From the NCBI RefSeq assembly GCF_024166365.1, contig NC_064831.1, positions 48,919,768-48,983,767 on the forward strand: a DNA stretch of 64,000 bases, given 5' to 3'. Below the pieces are notes generated by a model that was given only the letters and a program-made list of their open reading frames with translations, made no database searches and was not told the origin of the DNA. Shown in pieces: positions 48,790 through 60,856 of this stretch. The stretch comes from Elephas maximus indicus. Taxonomy: Eukaryota; Chordata; Mammalia; Proboscidea; Elephantidae. Position 1 is the first letter of the stretch, and the number at the start of each line of letters is the position of its first letter. Position numbers and translations under genes: made by a program.

Positions 48790-49914
48790 GTCATCTTGAT
48801 GAAGTGACCCTTTTATCATTATATGTTTTCTTTTTGTGTCTCTGTTTATTTTCTTTGCTCTGAAGTCTTCTTTGTCTAATATTAATATAGCCATTCCTGT
48901 TTTCCTTTGATTGTTTGCATATTTTTTCATTCTTTTGCTTTCAATCTCCCTATATTGTTATATTTGAGGTCAATTTCTTGTAGATAGCAGAAGTTCATCC
49001 ATGATTTTGAATTCATTTTGCCAATCTCCATTCTCTACTTGGTATATTTATGCCATTTACATTTAATGAAATTATTGATAGGGCTTAAGTCTGCTATTTT
49101 ATTTTTTGCTTTCTGTTCTCTTTGTTTGTGTTTTCTTTTTTCCACCTTCCTGTGAGCTACCTGAACATTTTTTTGGAGTCCATTTTGATTTATCTATAGT
49201 TTTTTCCCTTTTTTTTTTTTAGTATATTTCTTTGCATAGCTTTTTTAGTGATAACTTTAGGTATTACATTTATTTACATAACGGTATTGTCATATTGTCA
49301 TTTTACAAGTTTAAGTGACATATAGAAACTTTCCTTCCCTTTACATCTCATTACCCCCACCCATTTATAATTACCTTAAATATTTCTTTTATATACATTT
49401 AGAACTACATCAGACAGTACTTTCATTTTTGCTCCTACTATTAAACATAATTTAGAAAACTCAAGAGGAGAAGAAAAGTATTGTTTTTACCCATATGTTT
49501 GCTTATGATGCTCTTCTTTTCTGATGTCTCAAGATTCCTTTTTTTTATCATTTCATTTCTACTCAGAGAGCTTCCTTCAGCTATCCTTTCAGTGTAGGTC
49601 CGCTGATGACAAATTTTCTTAGTTTTCCTTTACCTGAGAATGATTTGATTTCCCTTTCATTCTTCAAGGATATTTTTACTTAGTATAGAATTTTGGGTTT
49701 ACACCTCTTTCCTTTCACAGCACTTGAAAAATGCTATGTCATTTTCTTCTGGTCACCATAGTATCTGGTGAGAAATTCCATTGTTATTTGAAATTTTTTC
49801 CCCCTATAGGTAAGATGTCATTTCTTTCTCACTACTTTCAAGATTTCTTCCTTGTCTTTTGGTTTTTAGAAGTTTATAATATATCTTGGTGTGGATTTCT
49901 TTAAGGGGCTTCAC

Positions 49915-50244
49915 TTAGCTTCTTGATTCTACATGTTTATGTCTTTTGCCACATTTGGGAAGTTTTCTGCCATTATTTCTCTGAGTACTTTTCAACCCCA
50001 CCCTCTTTCTCCTCTTTTTTGGGGGGACTCCTGTTACATAACCATTACACAGCACCAGATCACTAAGGCTCTGTTCATTTTTTTTTTCCAATATATTTTC
50101 TTTCTCTTGTTCAGGTTGGATAATTTCTGTTGTTCTTTCTTTCAGTCCACTGATTCTTTCCTGTATCCCGTCTATTCTGCAGTTAAGCCCATCCATTGGG
50201 CTTTTTATTTTAGTTATTACATTTTTCAGTTCTAAAATTTCCAT
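49915..50244 (-). pseudogene. L1 ORF1 fragment
   Basis: 109 codons with an N-terminal coiled-coil-like part (IQERISGLKERTTEIIQPEQ) and KNEQSLSDL, typical of L1 ORF1p. C-terminal order is disturbed, with frame slips. Confidence 0.75.
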
Positions 50245-50559
50245 TTGATTCTTCTTTATATTTTCTGCTTATTTGCTGAGACTTTGTATTGCTTTGCTGG
50301 GGCTTTCTATATTTTCATTTGTTTCAAGTGTGTTTGTAATTGCTTGTTAAAGCGTTTTTCTATGATGGTTGCTTTAAAATTTTTTGTCAGATAATTCTAA
50401 CATCTCTATCATCTTGGTGTTGGGATTTATTAATTGCCTTTTTTCATTCAATTTGAGATCTTACTGGCTCTTTGTACGGTGAGTGACTTTCAAATGAAAC
50501 CTGGACATTTTGAGTATTATGTTATGAGACTTTGGTTCTTATTTAAGTCTCCTATTTCA

Positions 50560-52120
50560 GCTGACACTAAAAACAGCCCAACAGAAAACAAAATGAAACA
50601 GAATCCAGAATTCCTACAGTGTATTTTCCAAAATGGCCAGTTTTCAACCCAAAATTACCAGAGATACAAAGAAACAGGAAAGTTTATGACCCATACACAG
50701 GATAAAAAGCCTGTAGAAACTGATTCTGAATGCAGCTGGGTGTTAGATTTAACAGGTAAAGACTTCAAATTACTCCTGCACAGAATGGGAGAATAGTGTA
50801 GGACAAAATTCAAATTCACAGAAAAGGACTAGACTTACTGGCCTGACAGAGATTGGAGGAACTGCTGACTATGGCCCCTGGACACCCTGCAAACTCAGAA
50901 CTGAAGCCACTCTCAAAGCCCACTTTTCAGACAAAGATTAGACAGGACTATAAAACAAACAGTAACACACATGAAGAATGTGCTTCTTAGTTCAATCAAG
51001 TATAGGAACCCAAATGTGCAACTCTTAGCCAAAAACAAGACAAGATGGTAGGAAGGGACAGGAAACCTGGATGAATGGGCACAGGGAACCTGGAGTGGAA
51101 AGGGGGAGAGTGCGGTCACATCACGGGGATCACAACTAATGTCACAAAACAATTTGTGTATAAATTTTTGAATGAGAAACTAACTTGCACTGTAAACTTT
51201 CACCTGAAGCACAATAAAATTATTAAAAAAAAAAAAAGATGAGAGGAGGCTGGATATTGAGAAGGCAATCAGCAACCTTTGCCACATACACATTCACAGA
51301 ACAATTTTCTTCATGTCACTTCTCTGAGCTTAAAGTTACACATTCATTAGTTTGAGTGTTTTGAGTATTTTATTAATGTCTCCCTCCTGGACTATAAATT
51401 CCATAAGCGCAAAAAAAAAAAAGACTTCAAAGCAGATATTAAAAATATGTTCAAAGAATTAAAACTATGGTTAAAGAATTCAAGAAAAATATGCTAACAA
51501 TCAATCAATAAATAGAATCTCAATAGAGAAATAGAAGCCATAAAAAGAACCATATGGAAATTCTAGACTCTAAACGTACTACATAAAAATATATGAAATG
51601 AAAAATTCACCAGGTGGGCTCAGCAAGGTGGCAGAAGAAAATCAGTGAACTTGAAGGTAAATCAATACAAATTATTTGGCTTATTCCATATGTAAGGGTG
51701 CTGTATATGACAATAGTAACACAAACGAGGAGGGATGAACTGGCATATAACAAAGATGTTATACTTACTGGATTTAAGCCATTATTAACCTGAAGAAGAC
51801 TGTGATAATTAAAGATGCATATTATAATCCATAGAACAACCAATAAAAAATAAATATTTTTAAAAACTAAAAATCAACATAGAAAATTAAATGTTATGCT
51901 AAAAAATATTTAACACAAAAAAGGCAGTAAAGGAAGAAAAGACAAACAAGGCATTAGAAGTATAGAAAACTAGTAGCAAAATGACAGATAAAAATCCAGC
52001 CATATTAATTACATTAAATGTGAATGGACAAAGCACCTCAATCAAAAGTCAGAAATTTTCAGACCAAATCAGAAAGTAAGATCAACTATCTATTTTAATC
52101 CACATTTTTGCTTTTCTTGG
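50560..52120 (+). mobile_element. L1M/HAL1-like ORF1 5' region, split by an L1
   Basis: Sense old L1 sequence (CCCATACACAGGATAAAAAG ... then after 51421 AGACTTCAAAGCAGATATTA, CATATGGAAATTCTAGACTC) that joins across the insertion at 50770-51420. Confidence 0.65.
50770..51420 (+). mobile_element. L1 3' UTR insertion with 3' transduction
   Basis: 5'-truncated L1 3' UTR with AATAAA at 51213-51218 and a first A-run at 51225-51237, then 173 bases of non-L1 sequence (51238-51410) with TATAAA at 51393-51398, and a second A-run from 51411. The whole is bounded by AAGACTTCAAA at 50759-50769 and 51421-51431. Confidence 0.82.
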
Positions 52121-52223
52121 TAATATTAGGACTCCAAGAATTCTTTAATTTGTAGATTTCATAAAACCCAAAAACCAAACCTGTTGCCGGGTTGGTGGGT
52201 ATTTTAGGATACTGGACATTTGA

Positions 52224-52384
52224 TGGAAACCCTAGTGGTGTAGTGGTTAGCTGCTAACCAAAAGGTCCACAGTTTGAATCCACCAGGCGCTGCTTGGAAC
52301 CTCTGTGGTTCTACTCTATCCTGTAGGGACACTATGAGTCAGAATCAACTTGATGGGAACGGTTTTTTTTTTTTTTTTTTTTTT
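52224..52384 (+). mobile_element. AfroSINE
   Basis: Head GTGGTGTAGTGGTTAGCTGC, long T-run tail (about 22 T). GACATTTG lies on both sides. A scrap of antisense SINE tail (AACCAAACCTGTTGCCG) sits at about 52174-52190. Confidence 0.85.
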
Positions 52385-52449
52385 GACATTTGCTTGGCAG
52401 ATAATCAACTCTGTATAGCAAATGTGAGCAATACAACTCTGAGCTCCAA

Positions 52450-53060
52450 CTTTTTATTATGAATATTTCAAACATTGCAAAATACAGGCAATTATATAAC
52501 AAATACGTTTTCCCACCTCCCAAATTTTCCAAAACTTGACAATTATCATATTTGCTTTTGATTAAAAACAAAAAATGTGGTGGAAACACCCTGTGTTCTC
52601 CCCCGCAAGCCTGTTTGTCTTCGTCCCTCCCCAGAGGTAACCACTAATTAAATTAGAGGATGTTCATCATTACTCAGCATGTTTTTAGTTCTGTTACATA
52701 TATGTGCATTAATAAACAACATATAGTGTGCATATATAGTTTTCAAAATTTACATTCTTATCTTTCCATGACTTCTTTTTTCTCTGCACAATGGTTTTGA
52801 AATTTATCCATATTGATACGTGTAGGAATAGTTCACTGTGTGAATATATTCCTATTTTTTCATTCTTTATTTGAAGACTGTTCAGGTTGTTTCTAGTATT
52901 TTTTCCTTACTACCAATGATGTTGCAGTGAACACTTCTGTACATGTCTTATCAGGAACCTGGGTAAATATTTCTTTTCATTTTATGCTAGAGTAGAATTA
53001 TTAGAACATAAAGATACCAGATACTAACAAAATGCTTTTCAATGAAACATAATTTTTGTT
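52450..53060 (-). mobile_element. old L1M 3' fragment
   Basis: Antisense (AGAGGTAACCACTAATTAAA, ATGTTGCAGTGAACACTTCT). Confidence 0.6.
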
Positions 53061-53314
53061 TTTTATTGAAGGATTATATTTCCAATTCAAACTGAATTTG
53101 TGAAGTTTTGATATTTTTTTCAGAATTATTTCCAAAGTATTATTTTAGATGTCCATGATTTTGCTTTTTAATCCCATGAATCAGTTTGCAGAGTCACTTT
53201 CACATTATACAAAAGCCTTAAATATAACTTTCAAAAATTTTCAAAAGGATAAATACTATATGAGACCACTATTATAAAAACTCATGAAAAGGTTTACCCA
53301 CTGAAAGAAACAAT

Positions 53315-54200
53315 CTTTGATGGTTACGAGGAAGGAGAGGGGTAGAGAGGGAAAAACACTAACTGCAATAGATAAGTGGTAACTTTAGTGAAGGGTAAGA
53401 CAGCACACAATACTGGGGAAGTCAGCACAGCGTGACCAAGGCAAGGTTCACAGACACATCCAAACTCCTTGAGGGACCGAATTACTGGGCTGAGGGGTGG
53501 GGACCATGGCTCGGGGGATATCTGGCCCAACTGGCATAACATACATTATAAAGAAAATGTTTTACATCCTACTTTGGTTAGTAGCATCTGGGGTCTTAAA
53601 AGCTTGCGAGCGGCCATCTAAGATACTCCACTGGTCCCACCCGGTCTGGAGCAAGGGAGAATGAAGAAAACCAAAGACAGAAGGGAAAGATTAGTCCAAA
53701 GGACTAATGGACCACAACTACCACAGCCTCCACCAGACTGAGTCCAGCACAACTAGATGGTGCCTGGCTACCACCATTGACTGCTCTGATAGGGATCACA
53801 GTAAAGGGTCCCGGACAGAGCTGGAGAAATATGTAGAACAAAATTGTAACTTACCAAAAAAGACCAGAGTTACTGGTATGACACAGACTGGAGAAAACCA
53901 GAGGGTATGGCCCCCGGACACTCTTTTAAGTCTGAAATGTAGTCATTCCTGAGGTTCACCCTTCAGCCAAAGATTAGACAGGCCCACAAAACAAAATGAA
54001 ACTAAAGCCCTAGGGCAAGGACGAGAAGGCAGGAGGGGATAGGAAAGCTGGTAATGGGGAACCCAAGGTCAAGAAGGGAAAGTGTTGACACATCTTGTGG
54101 TTGGCAACCAATGTCACAAAACAGTATGTGTATTAATTGTTTAACGAGAAACCAATTTGCTCTGTAAACCTTCATCTAATGCACATATACACACAAAACA
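53315..54200 (+). mobile_element. lineage L1 3' UTR
   Basis: Sense copy, parallel to 38295-39165, ending CTGTAAACCTTCATCTAATG and an A-rich tail. Confidence 0.75.
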
Positions 54201-54209
54201 AATAAATGA

Positions 54210-55255
54210 GCTACAAAAACACTACGTCTTCAGACCTTCGTGCATCTAAGAATTGTGGATAAAAGAACATAAAAATATATATATATATATATAAAACTTA
54301 TATTTCTTAAATAGATGTGCATTTAGAAGGCAGTTTTACTCAACTTGGACCGACACAAGTTTCATTAAGTATAAACACATGAACTTGAAATACTTTGGCC
54401 TATTTGGCAACTGCATATTTAAATTTCCGTAAGTGATTTTACATAATCCAGTTTATCCCTCAAATTTCAGAAGACGTAACATATTTCTTACTGTTATCCT
54501 TTTAATTTACAACAAATAAACCCACATTCCCAATTTAAAAAAAAAAAAAAAGAATTCAATGTCTCCTGTCTTCCTCTATAAAATATAATTTGAATAAAAT
54601 ATGATGAAATGAAACAAGCATCTTTTTCTCTTCACACAGCATAAATTATTACTTATTGTAGCTCATAGCTAGTTTTATGCTAAAGTTTACAAAGCATCAT
54701 TTAATTATTGAGTTGAAACATGGCCTTTAAAATATCTCACTCTACCTAAAGAAAATCTGCCTGGCTTTGTTATCCTTGAAACTGTAGGAACAAAAATTTT
54801 TTAAATAGAACATTGCTCATAATCTTGTCTTCCCATTCCCTCAAATCCTAGCCTATAAATTCCTGCTCAAGTTCATCCTTAAGCAGGATACCCATTGTCC
54901 TTCAGACAGTTTCTTCTCATTCCACTGTATTCTTGTATATATTCTCTGCTTTGACTATCTCATACAGTGCCATACGGTAAATACCACGGAGACATGGTTA
55001 CCACTCTTGGCTTGACTTTCTAGATTCTCAAACTAGAATAACTCCCGTGTGCCTATCCCTTCTCCTCCCCAACTTCACCTTTCTCCTCATTCACTTCTTC
55101 CTCCACACACATACACACAGAGTCTCTCTCTCACACACGGAGAGAAACACACATTCCTGTACCCATACCTAGAACAATTTATTTACTTGCCTGGTTATTT
55201 TTCTTTAATATTTTTTCTTAAGAGCAACTATGCTACAAATTCTGGGATTCTTTAT
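54210..55255. other. intron 4 sequence, nothing recognised
   Basis: AT-rich with a (TA)n tract at about 54272-54292 and an A15 run at 54537-54551. No exon-like segment seen. Confidence 0.4.
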
Positions 55256-55261
55256 AGATTT

Positions 55262-55395
55262 ATGGTCCCAGTTACCCTTAGCAAGCCTCATTTTCTTACC
55301 TGTAAAATGAGTGACAGCATTACCTTACGATGAGTAAATGAAATACCTATGAAGGATTTATAACAGTACTTAACAGAGTGTGTTTAATAAGTATT
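55262..55395 (+). mobile_element. MIR
   Basis: Sense MIR: CCTCATTTTCTTACCTGTAA, then AATGAGTGACAGCATTACCT. Confidence 0.6.
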
Positions 55396-55554
55396 AATCT
55401 CCTGTCTCTGAGGATAAAATCAGGTCAAATTAGTATGTAATTCATGAAAACAATCTTCCTTAGATGATGGAATTTTCTATGTAGCTAAGGAGAATTGGGA
55501 ATCAAGAAGACTAAGTCATAGCTTCAGTGAGACAAATTTGAGTTAAGGGATGGT

Positions 55555-56945
55555 CTGTCCTATTGTCTTCTTTATTAGAGTTCTCTCCTTAGGTGATCTC
55601 ATCCAGCCCCATGCTGTAAATACCACATATTAGCTGATGACTCCCCAATTTGTATATTCAGCCTTGACTTCTCCCCAAAACATCACACTTACAGACTCAG
55701 CTGCTAACTTGACATCTCTGCTGGATATCTAATAGGTACTTGAAACGCCACATATCCAAAACAGAAATCTGTTTCCACTTCAAAAGCAGTTGCAGAAGTA
55801 ACTGCCAGAAATTCAAGCCAGATTCAGAAGAGGACGTGGAACCAGAGATATCATTGCTGATGTCAGATGGATCCTGGCTGAAAGCAGAGAATACCAGAAG
55901 GATGTTTACCTGTGTTTTATTGACTATGCAAAGGCATTCGACTGTGTGGATCATAACAAATTATGGATAACACTGCGAAGACTGGGGATTCCAGAGCACT
56001 TAATTGTGCTCATGAGGAAACTTTACATAGGTCAAGAGGCAGTTGTTTGAACAGAACGAGGGGATTCTGTGTGGTTTAAAGTCAGGAAAGGTGTGTGTCA
56101 AAGTTGTATCCTTTGACCATACTTAGTCAATCTGTATGTAGAGAAAATCTGAGAAGCTGAACTATATGAAGAAGACCAGGGCATCGGGATTGGAGGAAGA
56201 CTCATTAACAACCTGTGAAATACAAATAACGCAACCTTGCTTGCTGAAAGTGAAGAGGACTTGAAGAACCACTTACTGATGATGAAGATCTATAGCCTTC
56301 ACTATGGATTGCACCTCAACATAAAGAAAACAAAAATCCTCACAACTGAACCAATAACCAACATCATGATAAATTGAGAAAAGATTGTTGTCACAGATTT
56401 CATTTTACTTGAATTCATAATCAGTGCCCATGGAGGCGACAGTCAAGAAATCAAACGACATATTGCACTGAGCAAATCTGCTACAAAAGACCTCTTTAAA
56501 GTGTTAAAAAGCAAAGATGTCACTTTAAGGACTAAGGTGTGCCTGACCCAGGCCATGGTGTTTTCAGTCGCCTCCTATGCATGAGAAAGCTGAACAACGA
56601 ATGAGGAAGACCAAAGCATGACAATGATTGTGAGGACGGCACAGGACCAGGCAGTGTTTGTTCTGTTGTACATAGGGTCACTATGAGTCGTAACCAACTA
56701 TACAGTAGCTAACAACCTTCTGACCATACATGTCTTCCCCATCTCAACTAATAGTATCATCATCTACCCAGTTTGATAAGGTCAAAACATAGGAGTCATC
56801 CTGGATACATCTCGATTACATTTACCATATACTATTACCATACCTCAAGCCACATCACCTCTTGTGGACTACTGCAATAGATTTCTAACTGCTCTCCATT
56901 CTGCTTTTAACCCACTGTAGTCCATTCTTAGGACAGCTGTCAAAG
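55555..56945 (+). mobile_element. L2 split by an RTE
   Basis: L2-like text before the RTE (GGTACTTGAAACGCCACATA) and after it (ATCATCTACCCAGTTTGATA, TGTGGACTACTGCAATAGAT) is in continuous L2 order. Confidence 0.55.
55785..56722 (+). mobile_element. RTE LINE, RT domain to 3' end, internally deleted
   Basis: Parallel to 44536-45782 but with stops throughout; the catalytic YADD region is destroyed (about 56215-56232), and it lacks a block of about 240 bases near the 3' end (after about 56610). Confidence 0.8.
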
Positions 56946-57015
56946 TGATATATATATTGATTATTTATTGATTTACACACAGTAAATCCACTATGTATTT
57001 TGGCAAATGTATAGA

Positions 57016-57232
57016 GTTAAGGAGCCCTTGTGGTGCAAATGGTTAAGTACTTGGCTGCTAAGTGAAAGGTTGGCAGTTTGAACCCACCCAGAGAGTCTGC
57101 AGGAGAAAGACCTGGCGATCTGCTTCCATAAAGATTATGACCAAGAAAACTCTATGCAGCAGTTCTACTCTGTCACATGGGGTCACTGTAAGTCAGAATT
57201 GACTCGGTGACACCTAGCAACACTACCACCAA
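57016..57232 (+). mobile_element. AfroSINE (long form)
   Basis: Head AGCCCTTGTGGTGCAAATGG, extra segment GGAGAAAGACCTGGCGATCT, and a long RTE-like terminus CACCTAGCAACACTACCACC. Confidence 0.85.
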
Positions 57233-57899
57233 CACAGAGTTATGAAACCACCTCCAGAACCAAGAGTTCCATCAGTCCCCCTAATTTTCTCACACTGCCC
57301 CTTTGTAGTCAGCCCCTTCCCCTACTTCCAACTCCAGTTAACCACTGATCTAGTCTCCATCCATATAGTTTTTGCTTTTTCCAGAAGGTCATATAAATAG
57401 AAGCACACAGTATGTAATCCTCTAAGTTTGGGTTCTTTCACTCAAGTTAATGCATTTTCAGTTCACCTATTCATTCATGCTATGGCATGTGTCAGTAGTT
57501 TATCACTTTTTATTGATGAGCAGCATTCCATTGTATGGATGTACCATCGTTTGTTTATCCGTTCACTCACGGAAAGACATTTGTGTTACCAGGTTTAAGT
57601 GATTATGAATAAACAGGCTGTAAACATTCACATACAGATTTTTGGGTGGACAAAAGTTTTAATTTCTTTTGGGTAAATGCTGGGATGTGGGATTGCTGAG
57701 TCATATGGTAGGTGGATGTTTAAAGAAACTGACAAATTGTTTTCCAAAGTGGCTATCCCCCTTTATATCACAACTAGCAGTGCATGAGAGTTCTACTTGC
57801 TATACATCGTCCCTAGCCCTTGGCATTATTAGGGTTTTGTACACCCATTCCTCACTTATCAACTGTATCATTATTTGACATTTTGCATTTAAGACAATA

Positions 57900-58070
57900 A
57901 AGCAAACCAAACCAATCTGTTGCTGTCGAGCTGATTCCAATTCATAGCTACCCTACAGGACAGAACAGAACTGCCCTATACAGTTTCCAAGGAGTGCCTG
58001 GTGGATTCGAACTGCCGACCTTTTGGTTAGCAGCCATGGCACTTAACCACGACGCCACCAGGGTTTCCTA
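57900..58070 (-). mobile_element. AfroSINE with target duplication
   Basis: Flanks TTTAAGACAATA (57888-57899) and TTTATGACAATA (58071-58082) differ at one base. Confidence 0.9.
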
Positions 58071-58133
58071 TTTATGACAATAGTAAAAAAAATCTACTAT
58101 TTGACTATTTTGCGCATTAAGAACATACGTCTG

Positions 58134-58795
58134 TCTGGGGTCTTAAAAGGTTGGGAGCGGCCATCTAAGATACATCTGTTGGTCCCATCCCACCTGGAGC
58201 AAAGAAGAATGAAGAAAACCAAAGACACCAGTAAAATACTAGCCCAAAGGACTGAAGGACCACATGAGCCAGAGATTCTACCAACTTGAGACCAGAAGAA
58301 GGAGATGGTGCCCGGCTACCACCAGTGATTGCCCTGATAGGGAACACAACAGAGAGTCCCTGACAGAGCAAGAGAAAAATGTAGAATTGAAATTCACGTA
58401 AAATGACCAGATTTAATGGTCTGACAGAGACTGGAGAAACCCCCGAAACTATGGCCCCCGGGTGGTCCGCTAACCCAGAACTGAAGCCTACTTTTCAGAC
58501 GAAGATTAGACAGGTCTATAAAACAAAAAATTAATACATGTGAAGAACGTGCTTCTCGGTTCAATCAAATATACAAGACCAAATGGGCAGCTCCTGTCCA
58601 AAGGGAGGATGAGAAGGCAGGAAGGGACAGGAACTGGACAAATGGACACAGGGAATCTGGGGTGGAAAGGAGGAGTATGCTGTCACATTGTGGGGCCTGC
58701 AACCAGTGTCACAAAACAATGTGTGTATAAACTTTTGAATGAGAAATTAACTTAAGCTGTAAAGTTTCACCTAAAGCCCAGTTAAAAGAGAGAAA
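58134..58795 (+). mobile_element. lineage L1 3' UTR with target duplication
   Basis: Flanks AAGAACATACGTCTG (58119-58133) and AAGAACATACCTCTG (58796-58810) differ at one base. Confidence 0.88.
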
Positions 58796-60039
58796 AAGAA
58801 CATACCTCTGCCAGTAACTCGAGGTGCTTCCTTGTGGCCCTGTGTGCCCTGCTGTGTACCCCTCTGCTAACTATAGGTTTAGTAAACTTACTTTTCAGGG
58901 TCTACCTGACTCATCTTTCCCAGATCGCCCCTGAATTACCATCCTACACTCACGTTTCCCATTGGCCTAGGCACCTCCACTGCTGCCAGCAGTCATTGGC
59001 TAAAATTGCTGTCTGTCTCTGACAGCTGAAGTTGCCAATTCCCGCCTCCAAGTTGCTGGGAGACAGAATTTTGCCTAGTAACTGGACGGCTGTCATTTGC
59101 CATTGGTGGCAGTGCGGGAGCCTTTTCTCGGAGTTGGCTGCAACATTCGAGCTCCGCTGGCAATCTCCTGCAGCTGCTGCCTTGGCCCCAGTCCGGGTCA
59201 GGGGTCTGCAGGAGTGGGGGTCTGGGCTGGCGCAGAGGGCGGAGGACATCCTGTGGGAGTGGCTGGGCATGCCCAGTGTCAGCTGGCTCGGTAGCATTGA
59301 GGAAAGTCCTTCCTTGGAGTCAACTTTGGACCTTGAGAAGTGTAGTGAGGGGTGGCGGGACCAAGGTGCATCTGTTAAGTGGGTGCCCGCGGGTATGGGT
59401 TAAGACTGGGGTTCTGAACCTGCACTGTAAGCCTCAGGGTAGCATCTGGGGCTGTGCGGCTCAGGGTCTCCATGGTTTTCTAACGTCCTTCCCAGGCTCA
59501 GGGTACTAATGCGAGTGTGTACAGCCCCACCCCAGTACAGACTACTCAGTCTCTGTAGCAGAATCGCTGGCTAAGGGTTTGGTGCCAGCGCGGGCTCCCA
59601 CACGCCCTGGCCCAGAAGGCGCCCGGTGAAATTGGCGGGGAGGAGGAGGTGGGCGAGGAAATAAAAGGAAGGTGGGGTCCTTGGGAATGTGCCAGCAGAG
59701 GGGACAGGGACCCCAGACAGCCTTTTAAAACTTTATAGTTGTGGTAGGTATATCTTGGATGCCACTTGAAACTTTATTTACCTGGCTGGGGTGTGAGGTG
59801 GGAGTAGTTGGCTGTGGTGGTCAAGGTTATGTGTCAGCTTGGCTGGGCCAAGGTTCTCGGTAGTTTGGCAGGTATGTAATGATGTAGTCATCCTCCATTT
59901 TCACATAATGCCAATTTTCGCTTAACGACCTGGTCTCTAAGTGAGAAGTGGGTGTATAATGATATCTCATTGTGATTATAATTTTTCCCTAATGATTAAT
60001 GAAGTTGAGCTTTTTATATGTCTGTTTGCCATTCATAGT

Positions 60040-60790
60040 TCAGTTCTCGAAGCCTTTGCTGTGCTGTGTATAGAGCTTTGGGGCAAGTATCATACTTGCA
60101 TCAGTCAGCTCATACACAGAATTGGGGGCTCCTCTTCTCCAGTTGTGTCTGCTTCATGTTTTCTCCCACACAAGAGGGCCTCTCAGGGCCCCTAATTCCC
60201 GGTCCTCTGGCTGGCTACAAAAATTGGTTTTCTATTTGGAATCTTAGCTGCCTTCGCTGCCATGCTCAGTTTCATGTGGCTGGGGTCGCCATCAGGGCAG
60301 TGAGAGAAAACAAAAAAATAACAAGGGTTTTTCCCACACTTGACAGGCCTGGTTCCAGAAAGGGGGTTTTAGGTTCTTGCACTGGGGTCACTGCCACCAC
60401 CGAACGGTTCCATGACTGGGGACACCCATGGGGCTGAGCGTAAAGAGAAAAAAGAAAAAATGGGGATTCCCTCGGGCTTACAGAGCCCTTTATCTGATCC
60501 TCTGGCCAGAAAGACAGTTTCTGTCTTGAGCTTTTGCTCTGCTCCTGCTGACCTGATTATTCAAAACCAAAAGATAAAAGAAGAAACACCACCCCAGAAA
60601 ACTTATCCTTCTTACTGATTGTTCTTCAACTTTTGGCTCTGTCCCTAACTTGACTGCTATTTTTAACATTTCTAAGTCCTCAGGTAATTGCTTTTTGTAT
60701 TTTACCCAGAACTTTTAGCTATTATCAGTGGGATAGATAGGCAGTGGTGGACTTACTCCATGTTAATTGGTGCTGTGCTTTTTTAAAAAA
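60040..60790. other. unclassified repeat-like segment, possibly L1 5' UTR antisense
   Basis: Moderately GC-rich sequence (for example GGCTGGGGTCGCCATCAGGG at about 60278) following the L1M remnant. It may be the 5' UTR of an internally deleted L1M read antisense. No convincing coding frame. Confidence 0.3.
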
Positions 60791-60856
60791 ATAATTTCAT
60801 ACTTAAAAAAAGCTGCAAAAAATAGTATCAAGAATTCCAATATTCTTTTCACCCAG

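Larger units (their letters stand above)
42946..50450 (-). mobile_element. long antisense L1 with ORF2 and ORF1 remnants
   Basis: Read on the minus strand, 3' UTR (42946-43790), ORF2 (about 43800-49400) and ORF1 (about 49900-50250) follow in normal L1 order. It is interrupted by AfroSINEs (44336-44487, 48384-48572, 48588-48789) and an RTE (44536-45782), and carries many stops and frameshifts. It may be two overlapping L1s rather than one. Confidence 0.75.
57842..59954. mobile_element. probable nonautonomous TIR (Tigger/pogo-like) transposon
   Basis: Begins CACCCATTCCTCACTTA and ends TAAGTGAGAAGTGGGTG, an inverted pair matching at 15 of 17 positions, with TA on both sides (57840-57841, 59955-59956). 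Weaker inverted similarity continues about 40 bases inward. Later insertions (SINE 57900-58070, L1 58134-58795) account for about 860 bases; the remaining 1.25 kb has a GC-rich middle (about 58930-59720) with three ATTGG (inverted CCAAT) boxes at 58961, 58995 and 59102. No transposase frame is evident. Confidence 0.5.
56946..60035 (-). mobile_element. L1M 3' region, interrupted
   Basis: Antisense L1M at 56946-57015 and 57233-57840 and again at 59955-60035 (ATGATATCTCATTGTGATTA). It is interrupted by a SINE and by the large insertion 57842-59954. Confidence 0.65.

Noticed and set aside
50434-50796. 120-codon + strand ORF
   Set aside because: Spans the junction of two old L1 pieces and a younger L1 insertion; a chance open frame.
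59032-59403. 123-codon ORF in intron 4 as a possible exon or gene
   Set aside because: It lies in the GC-rich core of a probable transposon, has no recognisable domain, and MINDY2 exon 5 is expected to resemble a known conserved sequence that it does not match.
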